8,151 bases of DNA from Micrococcales bacterium UBA7469 (GTDB lineage Bacteria > Actinomycetota > Actinomycetes > Actinomycetales > Microbacteriaceae), in the NCBI GenBank assembly GCA_002479805.1, contig DLPB01000009.1, positions 1 through 8,151 of the forward strand, in the 5' to 3' direction. The translations under genes were made by a program, and so were the position numbers. The notes under the pieces are model-generated. The model was not told the origin of the DNA. It searched no databases and saw only the letters and a program-made list of their open reading frames with translations. Numbering within the stretch: position 1 is the stretch's first letter; every line of letters begins with the position of its first letter. Of this stretch, positions 1-6,778 are shown piece by piece.

Positions 1-1172
1 CCCACCTAAAGAAGATGGGTGCAGTATGGACTTCTGGTTACGACGTAACCAAGGTTGACGGCTCAACCAACCCATTGCTTCTCATCAGCAACGGTGGCTT
101 CATTGTTTCCAAGTTCACCGCGGGTGCATCCATGACCTTGGTTCGCAACCCTAAGTACACCTCTGGTCCAAAGATGGCTACCAAGAACCCAATCAAGACT
201 GTTGTCATCAAGATCATCAAGGACAACACCGCTGCAGTGCAGGCTTTGCGCAACGGAGACATTGACATCTACTACAACACCTTGCCAACGGCTGCAGACA
301 AGACCGCTCTATCGGCGATGCCTAACGTAACCGTTCTAACCAAGGTTGGTGGAAACTACTCTCACCTACACCTTCGCACCGACACTGCAGCTGGTAACAG
401 CGACCAGTACACCGGACCATTCGCAGGTAACAGCCAGCGTGCCAAGGACCTTCGCAAGGCATTCTTGCTAGCGGTTCCTCGTCAGCAGCTCGTTGACACC
501 ATTGTTGCTCCAGTGAAGTCTGACGCAACCACCTTGGACACCCAGTTTGCATTCCAGGGAACCCCTGAGTACAGCACCATTACCAAGGGATCGGGCGTAA
601 GCATTTACAGCAAGGGAACTCAGGCCGACCGCACCGCTCAGGCGCTAGCGATCGTCAAGAAGTACTACCCAACTGCATCTGCTACCAACCAGGTTGTAGA
701 CGTGAAGTTTGCTCACGCAAACACCACCACTCGTAACGCACTTGCAGCACTTATCGCTGCAGAGGCCAAGAAGGCCGGCTTCAACGTGATTGACCACGCC
801 AGCGCTGACCTATTTGGCTCGGGAGACAACTCCAGCGCCAAGTACGACGTGACCATGTATGGCTTCGGTCTAAACAGCTTGAGCCAGGCTAACGGAACCG
901 AGATCTTCAAGTCTGACGGTGGAAACAACGTTTGGGGTTGGAACGACTCAGCTCTGGACAGCATCTTGAAGAGCCTTCAGGGTGATGTTTTGACCGCTTC
1001 GCAGGCGACTGCAAAGCGTCTAGCTGCAGACAAGATCATCATGGCAAACGCATGGGGACTTGCTCTTTACGCTAACCCAACTATCACTGCCTACACCAAG
1101 GCTTTGAAGAACGTAAAGCCAGCTCCGGTAGGAAACAACATCACTTGGAACTTCTTCGAGTGGTCCTACTAG
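1..1172 (+). CDS. Family 5 ABC solute-binding protein (peptide-type), 5'-truncated
   Basis: Extracellular lipoprotein-type binding subunit of a peptide/nickel-type ABC importer; it captures substrate and delivers it to the permeases encoded just downstream. The reading frame is open from base 3, so the methionine at 15 is internal and the N-terminus, including any signal peptide and lipobox, lies outside the window. About 390 residues remain of a family usually near 530-560. Seen in the sequence: a GFIVSKF...LVRNPKY block near the start, typical of SBP_bac_5; the alternating 'AVQALRNGDIDIYY' block; 'LRKAFLLAVPRQQLVDT', matching the family's helix of form RxAxxxAxxRxxLV; and a C-terminal end NFFEWSY. 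Codon choice looks strongly biased (Asn as AAC and Lys as AAG almost throughout), suggesting high expression. It is followed at once by a strong terminator. The family is confident; the substrate (oligopeptide, dipeptide or other) is unknown. Confidence 0.93.
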   Translation, partial: HLKKMGAVWTSGYDVTKVDGSTNPLLLISNGGFIVSKFTAGASMTLVRNPKYTSGPKMATKNPIKTVVIKIIKDNTAAVQALRNGDIDIYYNTLPTAADKTALSAMPNVTVLTKVGGNYSHLHLRTDTAAGNSDQYTGPFAGNSQRAKDLRKAFLLAVPRQQLVDTIVAPVKSDATTLDTQFAFQGTPEYSTITKGSGVSIYSKGTQADRTAQALAIVKKYYPTASATNQVVDVKFAHANTTTRNALAALIAAEAKKAGFNVIDHASADLFGSGDNSSAKYDVTMYGFGLNSLSQANGTEIFKSDGGNNVWGWNDSALDSILKSLQGDVLTASQATAKRLAADKIIMANAWGLALYANPTITAYTKALKNVKPAPVGNNITWNFFEWSY

Positions 1173-1188
1173 TCACTAGCTAGTTATC

Positions 1189-1227
1189 AAAAAAACTGGG
1201 ATGCCCATCGGGCATCCCAGTTTTTTT
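1189..1227 (+). terminator. Strong intrinsic terminator after the binding-protein gene
   Basis: A perfect 11-bp GC-rich stem (1196-1206 with 1210-1220, loop ATC) is flanked by seven A's on the left and seven T's on the right. The pairing could therefore extend to 18 bp, and the structure would act in both directions. It begins 16 bases after the binding-protein stop codon and separates that gene from the permeases. It probably caps most transcripts at the binding protein, giving an excess of that subunit, with any read-through feeding the permease genes. Confidence 0.93.
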
Positions 1228-1284
1228 ATCCAGGTATTAGCCCGAGATTTCATTGTTAGAATTTTCAATAGGAGCTGGCAAGTT

Positions 1285-1332
1285 ATGCGCAGCACAATGA
1301 AGTGGGCGGTCATTCCGCGGTCAGGAAGATAG
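1285..1332 (+). CDS. Possible 15-codon leader ORF upstream of permease 1
   Basis: An ATG at 1285 opens a 15-residue ORF (MRSTMKWAVIPRSGR) that ends in TAG at 1330-1332, one base before the TTG start of the permease gene. An AGGAG lies at 1270-1274, ten bases upstream of the ATG, a somewhat long but usable spacing. The permease's own Shine-Dalgarno (1322-1327) is inside the ORF, so translating it would uncover or recycle ribosomes onto the permease start. No family resemblance is recognised. The ORF is short enough to have arisen by chance; its placement is the argument for it. Confidence 0.3.
   Translation: MRSTMKWAVIPRSGR
1322..1327 (+). promoter_or_regulatory. Ribosome-binding site fixing the TTG start of permease 1
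   Basis: AGGAAG lies six bases before the TTG at 1334. The frame upstream is closed by a TGA at 1298-1300 with no ATG or GTG in between, so this site decides in favour of the TTG start. Confidence 0.7.
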
Positions 1333-1333
1333 T

Positions 1334-2881
1334 TTGTTAGCTTACGTTTTTCGACGTCTTGGCATGATGCTTGTTGTAGTTTTCGGCGCGAGCTTCTTGG
1401 CTTATAACCTCCAGGCCTTTTCCTCTGATCCGCTCTCTGTATTCGGGGAGAGCACCGAGGAAAATAAGGACTATTTGATGGCGAAGATGATTCGCGATCT
1501 TCAATTAGATGTCCCGCCACCAATTCGCTACTTCTCCTGGCTTCGCGGAATTCTTGGAGGACTATGGGGCGACTTTGATATGGGTCTGACCCGGGCCAAC
1601 ATTCCCGTCATCGAGGTTATTGGCCTGGCAATTCCTGTGACAATTAGGCTTGTCATCACGGCCACATTTTTGGCCGTTATCCTCGGAATCACCGTTGGAA
1701 TGATTACCGCGATTCGCCAGTACAGCCGTTTTGACTACGTTGTGACCTTCATCTCCTTCCTGCTTTTCTCGCTGCCGATCTTCTGGGTCGCTGTTCTCCT
1801 GAAGGAGTACATGGCAATTCAGTTCAATGACTTCCTGGTAGATCCCACCATTCCTGCATCTGCAATAGCAATAGCTTCAATTGTGTTTGGGTTGATAGTT
1901 GCGGGCATTCTCGGAGGGTCTCGACTGCGTTTTTACGCAATCTTGGGAGGCTCTGCGCTATTTGCAGCTGGTGTCCTATCGTTTGTCAGCTCGTCTAAGT
2001 GGTTCCTGGACCCAGGTTTGGGCGTTTTTGGTGTGGGGTTCCTGGCTCTGATCAGTGCTTCGATTGTGATTCAGCTGATCACAGGCTTTGACAACAAAAA
2101 GGGTTTGTTGGCTGGTCTAGGAACCGCAATTGCCACCACGCTGCTATACATCCCGCTCCAAGGCTTACTGGGCCCAGATGCTACCTTCCTGAATGTAATT
2201 GCAATTTTTGTGATCACCATCGGCGTAGGCGTTCTCATCGGTAGCTTCGTTAGCACAATCGACCGTCGTGTCTACGTCAGGGTAGGACTATTTACTGCCC
2301 TCCTCGCTACCGGGCCAATCATCATCGACAGGTTCATGCAGGAGTTTGCGAACTACATGATTTCTGACGCGGTCAGCGGCAGGCCTGTGCCAACTTTGGG
2401 TCAAGCCAATGATCTTCTAACTCCGGAGCAGATGGGTAACTTCTGGATTAGCGGTTTAGATACCGCAATGCACTTGGTTCTTCCAACCATTGCACTGACA
2501 TTGATCTCATTTGCAGGATACGTTCGCTTCTCTCGTGGAAGCCTCCTCGAAGTGCTGAACATGGACTACATCCGCACCGCCCGGGCAAAAGGTCTATCAG
2601 AGCGCACCGTTATAGTGCGTCACGGCATGAGGAACGCCATGCTTCCGATGACAACAATCCTGGTAAACGACTTCGCGGGACTCCTGGGCGGAGCGATCAT
2701 CACCGAGGGTATTTTCGCTTGGAAGGGAATGGGCCAGCTATTCAATGACGCCATCAGGTCGTATGACCTAAATCTCTTCATGGGAGTATTTATCATCACG
2801 GCTAGCCTGACTGTGTTGGCAAACTTCGTCGCAGACTTGCTCTACGGAGTAGTAGATCCCCGAATTCGAATCAGAAAGTAA
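1334..2881 (+). CDS. ABC importer permease, DppB/OppB type, with extra central membrane block
   Basis: First transmembrane subunit of the peptide-type importer in the cytoplasmic membrane. It starts at TTG, giving MLAYVFRRLGMMLVVV, the usual DppB-like start with two arginines before the first helix. DppB N-terminal features continue to about residue 165 (helices near 9-25, 100-125 and 133-155). The conserved C-terminal half resumes at about 370 with LDTAMHLVLPTIALTL. The coupling EAA loop is at about 411-440 (YIRTARAKGLS...RHGMRNAMLP), where the permease touches an ATPase domain, and the chain ends VDPRIRIRK. The length of 515 aa is far above the usual 310-340. The excess lies at about 170-335 and holds roughly five or six hydrophobic stretches. 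Enlarged permeases of this kind are, to my knowledge, found in actinobacteria. Only six bases separate it from permease 2. Family confident; role of the insert unknown. Confidence 0.92.
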   Translation: MLAYVFRRLGMMLVVVFGASFLAYNLQAFSSDPLSVFGESTEENKDYLMAKMIRDLQLDVPPPIRYFSWLRGILGGLWGDFDMGLTRANIPVIEVIGLAIPVTIRLVITATFLAVILGITVGMITAIRQYSRFDYVVTFISFLLFSLPIFWVAVLLKEYMAIQFNDFLVDPTIPASAIAIASIVFGLIVAGILGGSRLRFYAILGGSALFAAGVLSFVSSSKWFLDPGLGVFGVGFLALISASIVIQLITGFDNKKGLLAGLGTAIATTLLYIPLQGLLGPDATFLNVIAIFVITIGVGVLIGSFVSTIDRRVYVRVGLFTALLATGPIIIDRFMQEFANYMISDAVSGRPVPTLGQANDLLTPEQMGNFWISGLDTAMHLVLPTIALTLISFAGYVRFSRGSLLEVLNMDYIRTARAKGLSERTVIVRHGMRNAMLPMTTILVNDFAGLLGGAIITEGIFAWKGMGQLFNDAIRSYDLNLFMGVFIITASLTVLANFVADLLYGVVDPRIRIRK

Positions 2882-2887
2882 AAGCCG

Positions 2888-3970
2888 ATGTCTGACAAGA
2901 ACACTGAACCAGAAGTTTTCGCCGATAAGAACGAAAACGAGATTGCCAATCGTGAGACTGAGGGTCTGAGCCAAGGGCAAATTATTCTCAGACGATTCGT
3001 CAAGCACAAGGCGGCGATGGGTTCGCTTTTTGCCCTAATGGGAATCATCATTTTCGTCTTTTCTGCATCGGGTATTCACCTTGGCAGCAAGGAAGAGCCA
3101 ATCTCGGTAAAGGGATGGTGGCCGTATTCAATTACCGACATCGACCCAGCGGGTGCAATTATGGCGACTTGCAACGGTGGAGTTACTGGATGTCCAACGC
3201 TTGACGTGTTTCCCGAGTTCATCGATGGGACCGGAGTCCAAATCGGAGCGCACCCTTTCGGCACCGACATTATTGGTACCGACTACTTTGCTCTCGTGAT
3301 GCGTGGTGCTGAACAGTCAATTATGGTGATGCTCATCGTTGGACTCTTGGGTGTGGGAATCGGAACCACTATTGGTGCGATCGCTGGATATTACGGCGGT
3401 ATTGTCGACGCCATACTTATGCGAGTCACCGACATGTTCCTCGTGACGCCGACCATCGTTATCGGGGCGGTGATCGGGTTCAGGTTCGGAAACCTCGGAG
3501 TCTTACCCCTGTCCCTCATGCTGGGATTTTTTGCCTGGATGGGACTTGCTCGCTTCGTGAGAACTGAATTCCTTACCCTTCGTGAGCGAGAGTTTGTCGA
3601 CGCTGCTCGAGTTGCAGGCGCATCTGACCGACGCATTATTTTCAAGCACATCCTGCCAAATGCTATTGGCGTAATCATTGTGGCCGGCACGCTGCTGATG
3701 TCAGGTGCGATTTTGACCGAGTCTGCCCTGAGCTACCTAGGTTTCGGAGTAATGGCACCGGACGTATCCTTGGGCCTTCTCATTAGCGAGTATCAAGACA
3801 CCTTTAGCATCAGCCCATGGTTGTTCTGGTGGCCTGGAGCACTAATCGTTGCTATTGCTCTGTGCGTGAACTTCATTGGTGACGGTCTTCGTGACGCATT
3901 TGATCCAAGACAGCGCCGCAAGGTATCGCTCAAGGAGCGCGCCAAGGCTAGGGAAGCTAAGCGAGCCTAA
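2888..3970 (+). CDS. ABC importer permease, DppC/OppC type
   Basis: Second transmembrane subunit, expected to pair with permease 1. The cytoplasmic N-terminus is acidic (about 1-30), followed by ILRRFVKHKAAMGS and a first helix at about 42-60. A long external loop (61-140) carries the family signature HPFGTDIIGTD (122-132) and two cysteines seven residues apart (C95, C102). Further helices lie near 143-165, 178-197, 205-222, 260-282 and 313-333. The EAA coupling loop is at about 234-260 (EREFVDAARVAGASDRRI), followed by HILPNAIG. The tail is very basic (about 342-360). At 360 aa it is slightly longer than the usual 290-320 because of the external loop and tail. The ATG at 2888 follows permease 1 by six bases with only a weak AGAAAG-type binding site, so translation is probably coupled. 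Its TAA stop directly abuts the stop of the opposite-strand gene that follows. Confidence 0.94.
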   Translation: MSDKNTEPEVFADKNENEIANRETEGLSQGQIILRRFVKHKAAMGSLFALMGIIIFVFSASGIHLGSKEEPISVKGWWPYSITDIDPAGAIMATCNGGVTGCPTLDVFPEFIDGTGVQIGAHPFGTDIIGTDYFALVMRGAEQSIMVMLIVGLLGVGIGTTIGAIAGYYGGIVDAILMRVTDMFLVTPTIVIGAVIGFRFGNLGVLPLSLMLGFFAWMGLARFVRTEFLTLREREFVDAARVAGASDRRIIFKHILPNAIGVIIVAGTLLMSGAILTESALSYLGFGVMAPDVSLGLLISEYQDTFSISPWLFWWPGALIVAIALCVNFIGDGLRDAFDPRQRRKVSLKERAKAREAKRA

Positions 3971-4465
3971 TTAGTGACTTCTCTTCATTTGTTCACGGAT
4001 CAAGTAAGCGGCCTGGCCGCTGTAGCTATCCAGACTCGCACTCATGGTGCCGGTTTCGACGCCCCGATCTTCGGTGAGCGGAACCCCGCTGCCATACCAG
4101 CGGAAAGTCTGGTCAGCCATCCAGCGGCGCTTGCCTCCGGCTGGGGCAACCCAGGCCGTGACGCGGCCGCCTCTGTGGACAATTGTGAGAGCCCACTTGG
4201 TCTCAAGGTCAATAATGTCGCTGTACTTGATTTTGATGCTTCGGATTGGGTTGATGACCTCAAGCTCGGATTGACCGATAACGAGCTTTGGTCTGATCCA
4301 AATCAAGTAGGTGGCAATTGCCAGAATCCCGCTCAGTCCAAGTTCAAAGACCGATTGTCCCGCATTTTCGCCAACAAAGAGGCTGTTGATTACGAAGAGT
4401 GCAATCAGCAGCAGGGAAACTATCGCCCAGGCGTAGTTGCTTCTCGGTCTAAAGGTTTTATCCAT
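3971..4465 (-). CDS. Small membrane protein with bacterial PH-like domain
   Basis: 164-residue protein on the strand opposite the transporter genes. Two hydrophobic segments (about 11-30 and 38-57) are followed by a beta-rich stretch of actinobacterial PH-like type. That stretch begins with IRPKLVIGQSELEVINPIR and continues with a Y/W-I-D turn, KWALTIVHRGGRVTAWVAPAGGKRRW to about 115, and a soluble tail. The 'RPxLxVG...NPxR...WxLxV...G..xAWxAP' pattern matches membrane-anchored PH proteins common in actinobacteria, whose biochemical role is not established. The start is the ATG at 4465; no clear Shine-Dalgarno is visible. Its promoter must lie within the first codons of the ATPase gene, since only 26 bases separate the two starts; a TATAGT (minus strand, 4525-4520) is a possible -10. 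Its stop abuts that of permease 2 with no terminator between. A relation to transport is not shown. Confidence 0.85.
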   Translation of the reverse strand: MDKTFRPRSNYAWAIVSLLLIALFVINSLFVGENAGQSVFELGLSGILAIATYLIWIRPKLVIGQSELEVINPIRSIKIKYSDIIDLETKWALTIVHRGGRVTAWVAPAGGKRRWMADQTFRWYGSGVPLTEDRGVETGTMSASLDSYSGQAAYLIREQMKRSH

Positions 4466-4491
4466 ACGTCAATCATCGCAGGAGTTAGCAA

Positions 4492-6135
4492 ATGAGCGAG
4501 TCAGTTCTAAAAGTATCGAACTATAACATCGACTTTTGGGTCGAAGGGGTTTGGTATCCGGCGGCCATTGACATGAACTTTGAGGTCAAGGCTGGAAAGG
4601 TACTCGCGATCGTTGGCGAGTCCGGTTCTGGAAAGTCCACCACCGCCTTGGGTTTGATGGATTTGTTGGCATCCAACGCCAGAATTTCAGGAAGCGTGTC
4701 GGTCAATGGCAAGGAAATGGTGGGAGCCAACAAGGCCCAGCTGCGCAGAGTTCGCGGCAAAGAGGTCGCCTACATCTTCCAAGAGCCTATGACCGCGCTG
4801 AACCCGGTGTACACGATTGGTTTCCAGATCGTTGAGACTCTCCGCACCCACTTCGACATGGGGCCTAAAGAAGCAAAGGCGAGGGCTATCGAACTTATTG
4901 CCATGGTCGAGATTCCTAATCCAGAGGCTTCCTTCGATAAGTACCCTCACCAGTTATCGGGTGGTCAGCGCCAGCGTGCCATGATCGCTCAGTCGCTCGC
5001 CTGTGACCCAGGGCTTCTTATCGCAGATGAGCCAACGACGGCCCTCGATGTGACCGTGCAGGCCGAGATTCTAGATTTGATTCGCAACCTAAAGGACAAC
5101 CTCAACTCGGCAATCTTGCTGATTACCCATGACATGGGTGTAGTAGCCGATCTTGCTGATGAAATCCTCGTAATGAAGGACGGAAACACCGTAGAGCACG
5201 GCACTTCGGATCAGATCTTCAATCGACCCAGCCACCCTTACACGCAGCAGTTGCTGGCATCGGTACCTAAGCTGGGTTCGGTTTCGGTTCGCCAATTGGC
5301 TCCTGAGTTGGTGGGCTTGCCTCCGGTTTTGAAACTTGAGAATGTCGCAATTGAGTACCCAAAGAATGGTCGCACCCCAGCATTCAGGGCGGTGTCCAAT
5401 TTCAGCCTCGAAATTTTCCCTGGTGAAATTGTCGGCCTGGTGGGTGAATCTGGCTCCGGTAAAACCACGGTTGGTAGAGCTGCCATTGGGCTTTTGCCGA
5501 TTGCAGAGGGTCGAATCGAGGTAGTTGGTAAGGACATCTCCAAGCCAACCGCCAAGGAGCTTCGCGAGATCAGACGTCACACCGGTATCGTGTTCCAAGA
5601 CCCTGCCAGCTCGTTGAACCCTCGCCTTCCGATTGGCGAAAGCATCGGCGAGCCTTTGTTCCTGGCCGGTGAAGCAAAGGGCACCGAACTAGACAACCGA
5701 GTTGAAGACCTGTTGGATAGCGTTGAGCTTCCTCGTTCTTACAGAAACCGCTACCCACACGAGCTCTCCGGTGGTCAGCGTCAGCGTGTTGGTATCGCGA
5801 GAGCACTTGCTCTCACCCCTGATCTATTGATCGCTGATGAGCCGACCTCGGCACTGGACGTATCGGTTCAGGCGAGATTCCTGGATCTACTTCAGGATCT
5901 TCAAAACAAGCTCAAATTCGCTTGCTTGTTTGTGACTCACGATTTGGCTGTTGTCGACATCCTCTCGCACCGCATTGCTGTTATGCAGCAGGGTAGATTG
6001 GTTGAGGTAGGCCCACGCGACAGTATCCTCAAGAACCCACAGGACCCATACACCCAACGCTTGATCAGTGCGGTTCCTATTCCAGATCCAGCCGAGCAGG
6101 CAAAGCGTCGAGAAGCTCGTTTGGGCTTGAAGTAA
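4492..6135 (+). CDS. Fused double ATPase of the peptide-type ABC importer (DppD-DppF type)
   Basis: Cytoplasmic motor protein with both nucleotide-binding domains on one chain, expected to drive uptake through the two permeases. Domain 1: Walker A GESGSGKST (42-50), Q-loop Q97, signature LSGGQ (155-159), Walker B LLIADEP (175-181), switch H213. Domain 2: Walker A GESGSGKTT (318-326), Q-loop Q369, LSGGQ (425-429), Walker B LLIADEP (445-451), switch H483. Each domain ends with the oligopeptide/dipeptide ATPase tail (HPYTQQLLASVP at about 248-259; DPYTQRLISAVP at about 518-529). All catalytic motifs are intact, so both sites should be active. The cysteine cluster seen in some Opp-type ATPase tails is absent. 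The ATG at 4492 has AGGAG seven bases upstream (4480-4484). It is cut off from permease 2 by the opposite-strand PH-type gene and closed by a terminator. Confidence 0.96.
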   Translation: MSESVLKVSNYNIDFWVEGVWYPAAIDMNFEVKAGKVLAIVGESGSGKSTTALGLMDLLASNARISGSVSVNGKEMVGANKAQLRRVRGKEVAYIFQEPMTALNPVYTIGFQIVETLRTHFDMGPKEAKARAIELIAMVEIPNPEASFDKYPHQLSGGQRQRAMIAQSLACDPGLLIADEPTTALDVTVQAEILDLIRNLKDNLNSAILLITHDMGVVADLADEILVMKDGNTVEHGTSDQIFNRPSHPYTQQLLASVPKLGSVSVRQLAPELVGLPPVLKLENVAIEYPKNGRTPAFRAVSNFSLEIFPGEIVGLVGESGSGKTTVGRAAIGLLPIAEGRIEVVGKDISKPTAKELREIRRHTGIVFQDPASSLNPRLPIGESIGEPLFLAGEAKGTELDNRVEDLLDSVELPRSYRNRYPHELSGGQRQRVGIARALALTPDLLIADEPTSALDVSVQARFLDLLQDLQNKLKFACLFVTHDLAVVDILSHRIAVMQQGRLVEVGPRDSILKNPQDPYTQRLISAVPIPDPAEQAKRREARLGLK

Positions 6136-6145
6136 GACCCAGGAT

Positions 6146-6179
6146 AAAACACCGCTAGAGACTCTCTGGCGGTGTTTTT
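6146..6179 (+). terminator. Intrinsic terminator closing the transporter genes
   Basis: A 15-bp stem (6146-6160 with 6164-6178, loop ACT, one G-T pair) starts ten bases after the ATPase stop codon. Its lower part is AAAACACCGC with GCGGTGTTTT, and it ends in five T's. It separates the transporter from the pilus-type genes. Confidence 0.9.
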
Positions 6180-6194
6180 CTTTTACCTGGCGGT

Positions 6195-6203
6195 TGTGGA
6201 TAA
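6195..6203 (-). promoter_or_regulatory. Perfect-consensus DnaA box (TTATCCACA)
   Basis: TGTGGATAA on the plus strand reads TTATCCACA on the minus strand, the consensus DnaA box. It is the only match I saw in the window, in the 63-base gap between the transporter terminator and the first pilus-type gene. A single box is not an origin; it could be a DnaA regulatory or titration site, or chance. Confidence 0.35.
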
Positions 6204-6242
6204 CTGTTTTCGAGTCTGTCCAGATTTGCCAAGAATTACCGC

Positions 6243-6425
6243 ATGAAACATCAAATTAGAAAATCACGCAACCCGAATTCAATCTGCTCCGAGCGAGGTG
6301 ATGTGCCCGGTTGGGTCTTAATCACGCTGATGACCGCTGGTCTAGTCGTGGTGATTTGGGCCTTTGCAGCCCCGGCACTACAGGGCGTATTCGACGAAGC
6401 TCTGGACAGAGTGGTCAAGTTTTGA
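6243..6425 (+). CDS. 60-aa single-span protein in the Flp-pilin position of a Tad-type cluster
   Basis: Small protein with a basic N-terminus (MKHQIRKSRNPNS), then ERGDVPGWVLITLMTAGLV leading into one membrane helix (about 22-43) and a short acidic/amphipathic tail. Proteins with a GDVPGWVL-T-LMTAGL core occur, as far as I recall, beside TadE genes in related actinobacteria, in the place held by the Flp pilin (DUF4244 in some relatives). It would then be a membrane-anchored pilin-like or accessory component. Against a standard pilin, there is no glutamate at +5 after the candidate cleavage glycine. The ATG at 6243 has only a poor binding site (AAGAAT, about six bases away). Its TGA stop overlaps the TTG start of the next gene. 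Function is inferred from position. Confidence 0.75.
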   Translation: MKHQIRKSRNPNSICSERGDVPGWVLITLMTAGLVVVIWAFAAPALQGVFDEALDRVVKF

Positions 6426-6778
6426 ACGAGCGAGGCAGTGCCGTCATATCAGCGCTTTCGGGCATCACGCTTTTGACGACAATTACATTGACGAGTCTTT
6501 CGCTTGGTTTGGCAGCTGTGAACGTGCTGGTGATTCGAGATGCCGCCATAGATGCATCGCAGCAAGCGGCATTAGCCAAGTCATCCTCAAAATCCGATTA
6601 CCTGCTCAAGCTAATAAGAAAGCGGGTGCCCTCGATGGTTGCGGTTCAGGTAACCGAAATAGCCTCGGTTCAATCAACCGGTTATCGAGTAGAAGGGTCA
6701 ATCCCAGGTCTGGGTCTACTATCAGAGCTGACTCGGGTGGACATAAGGGTCTCGGCCGCCAATGAAACGATTCTCTGA
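6422..6778 (+). CDS. TadE-like pseudopilin protein (no +5 Glu)
   Basis: 118 residues from a TTG start: MNERGSAVISALSG, then a hydrophobic helix (about 8-37) and a soluble domain exposed outside the membrane. 'ERGS' followed immediately by a hydrophobic helix, and then a residue pattern DAAIDASQQAALA, is typical of TadE/TadG-like proteins of actinobacterial Tad loci. These are thought to be minor pilins or assembly proteins. A longer reading of the same frame back to 6311 exists, but that stretch overlaps the previous gene and lacks pilin character. The TTG at 6422 places ERGS at the N-terminus as expected and overlaps the upstream TGA in the sequence TTGA. No strong Shine-Dalgarno precedes it, so it probably depends on coupled translation. 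Its end overlaps the next gene by 17 bases. Confidence 0.75.
   Translation: MNERGSAVISALSGITLLTTITLTSLSLGLAAVNVLVIRDAAIDASQQAALAKSSSKSDYLLKLIRKRVPSMVAVQVTEIASVQSTGYRVEGSIPGLGLLSELTRVDIRVSAANETIL

Noticed and set aside
1257..1262. TAGAAT as a -10 box for permease 1
   Set aside because: No matching -35 at normal spacing; kept only as a remark in the terminator finding.
1176..1523. 115-codon minus-strand ORF across the terminator and the permease 1 start
   Set aside because: It reads through the terminator hairpin and into the antisense of a conserved permease N-terminus; low-complexity basic product.
4437..4464. Possible promoter (TTGCTT, 16 bases, TATCCA) for the ATPase gene inside the PH gene
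   Set aside because: Only about half of each box matches consensus, too weak to annotate by eye.
3974..4495. 173-codon plus-strand ORF between permease 2 and the ATPase gene, starting at GTG and ending in an ATGA overlap
   Set aside because: Its placement is operon-like, but the product shows no membrane segment or family pattern, while the opposite strand encodes a clear two-helix plus PH-like protein in exact codon register. Treated as a shadow frame.
5089..5598. 169-codon minus-strand ORF inside the ATPase gene
   Set aside because: It lies wholly opposite a gene with two intact sets of ATPase motifs and has no recognisable features.
6311..6421. Upstream extension of the second pilus-type protein
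   Set aside because: It overlaps the 60-aa gene in another frame and moves the ERGS-plus-helix N-terminus to mid-protein; the TTG at 6422 fits TadE-like starts.
6364..6765. 133-codon plus-strand ORF overlapping the first TadE-like genes
   Set aside because: Composition has no hydrophobic helix, and it competes with a frame showing a clear pilin-like N-terminus.
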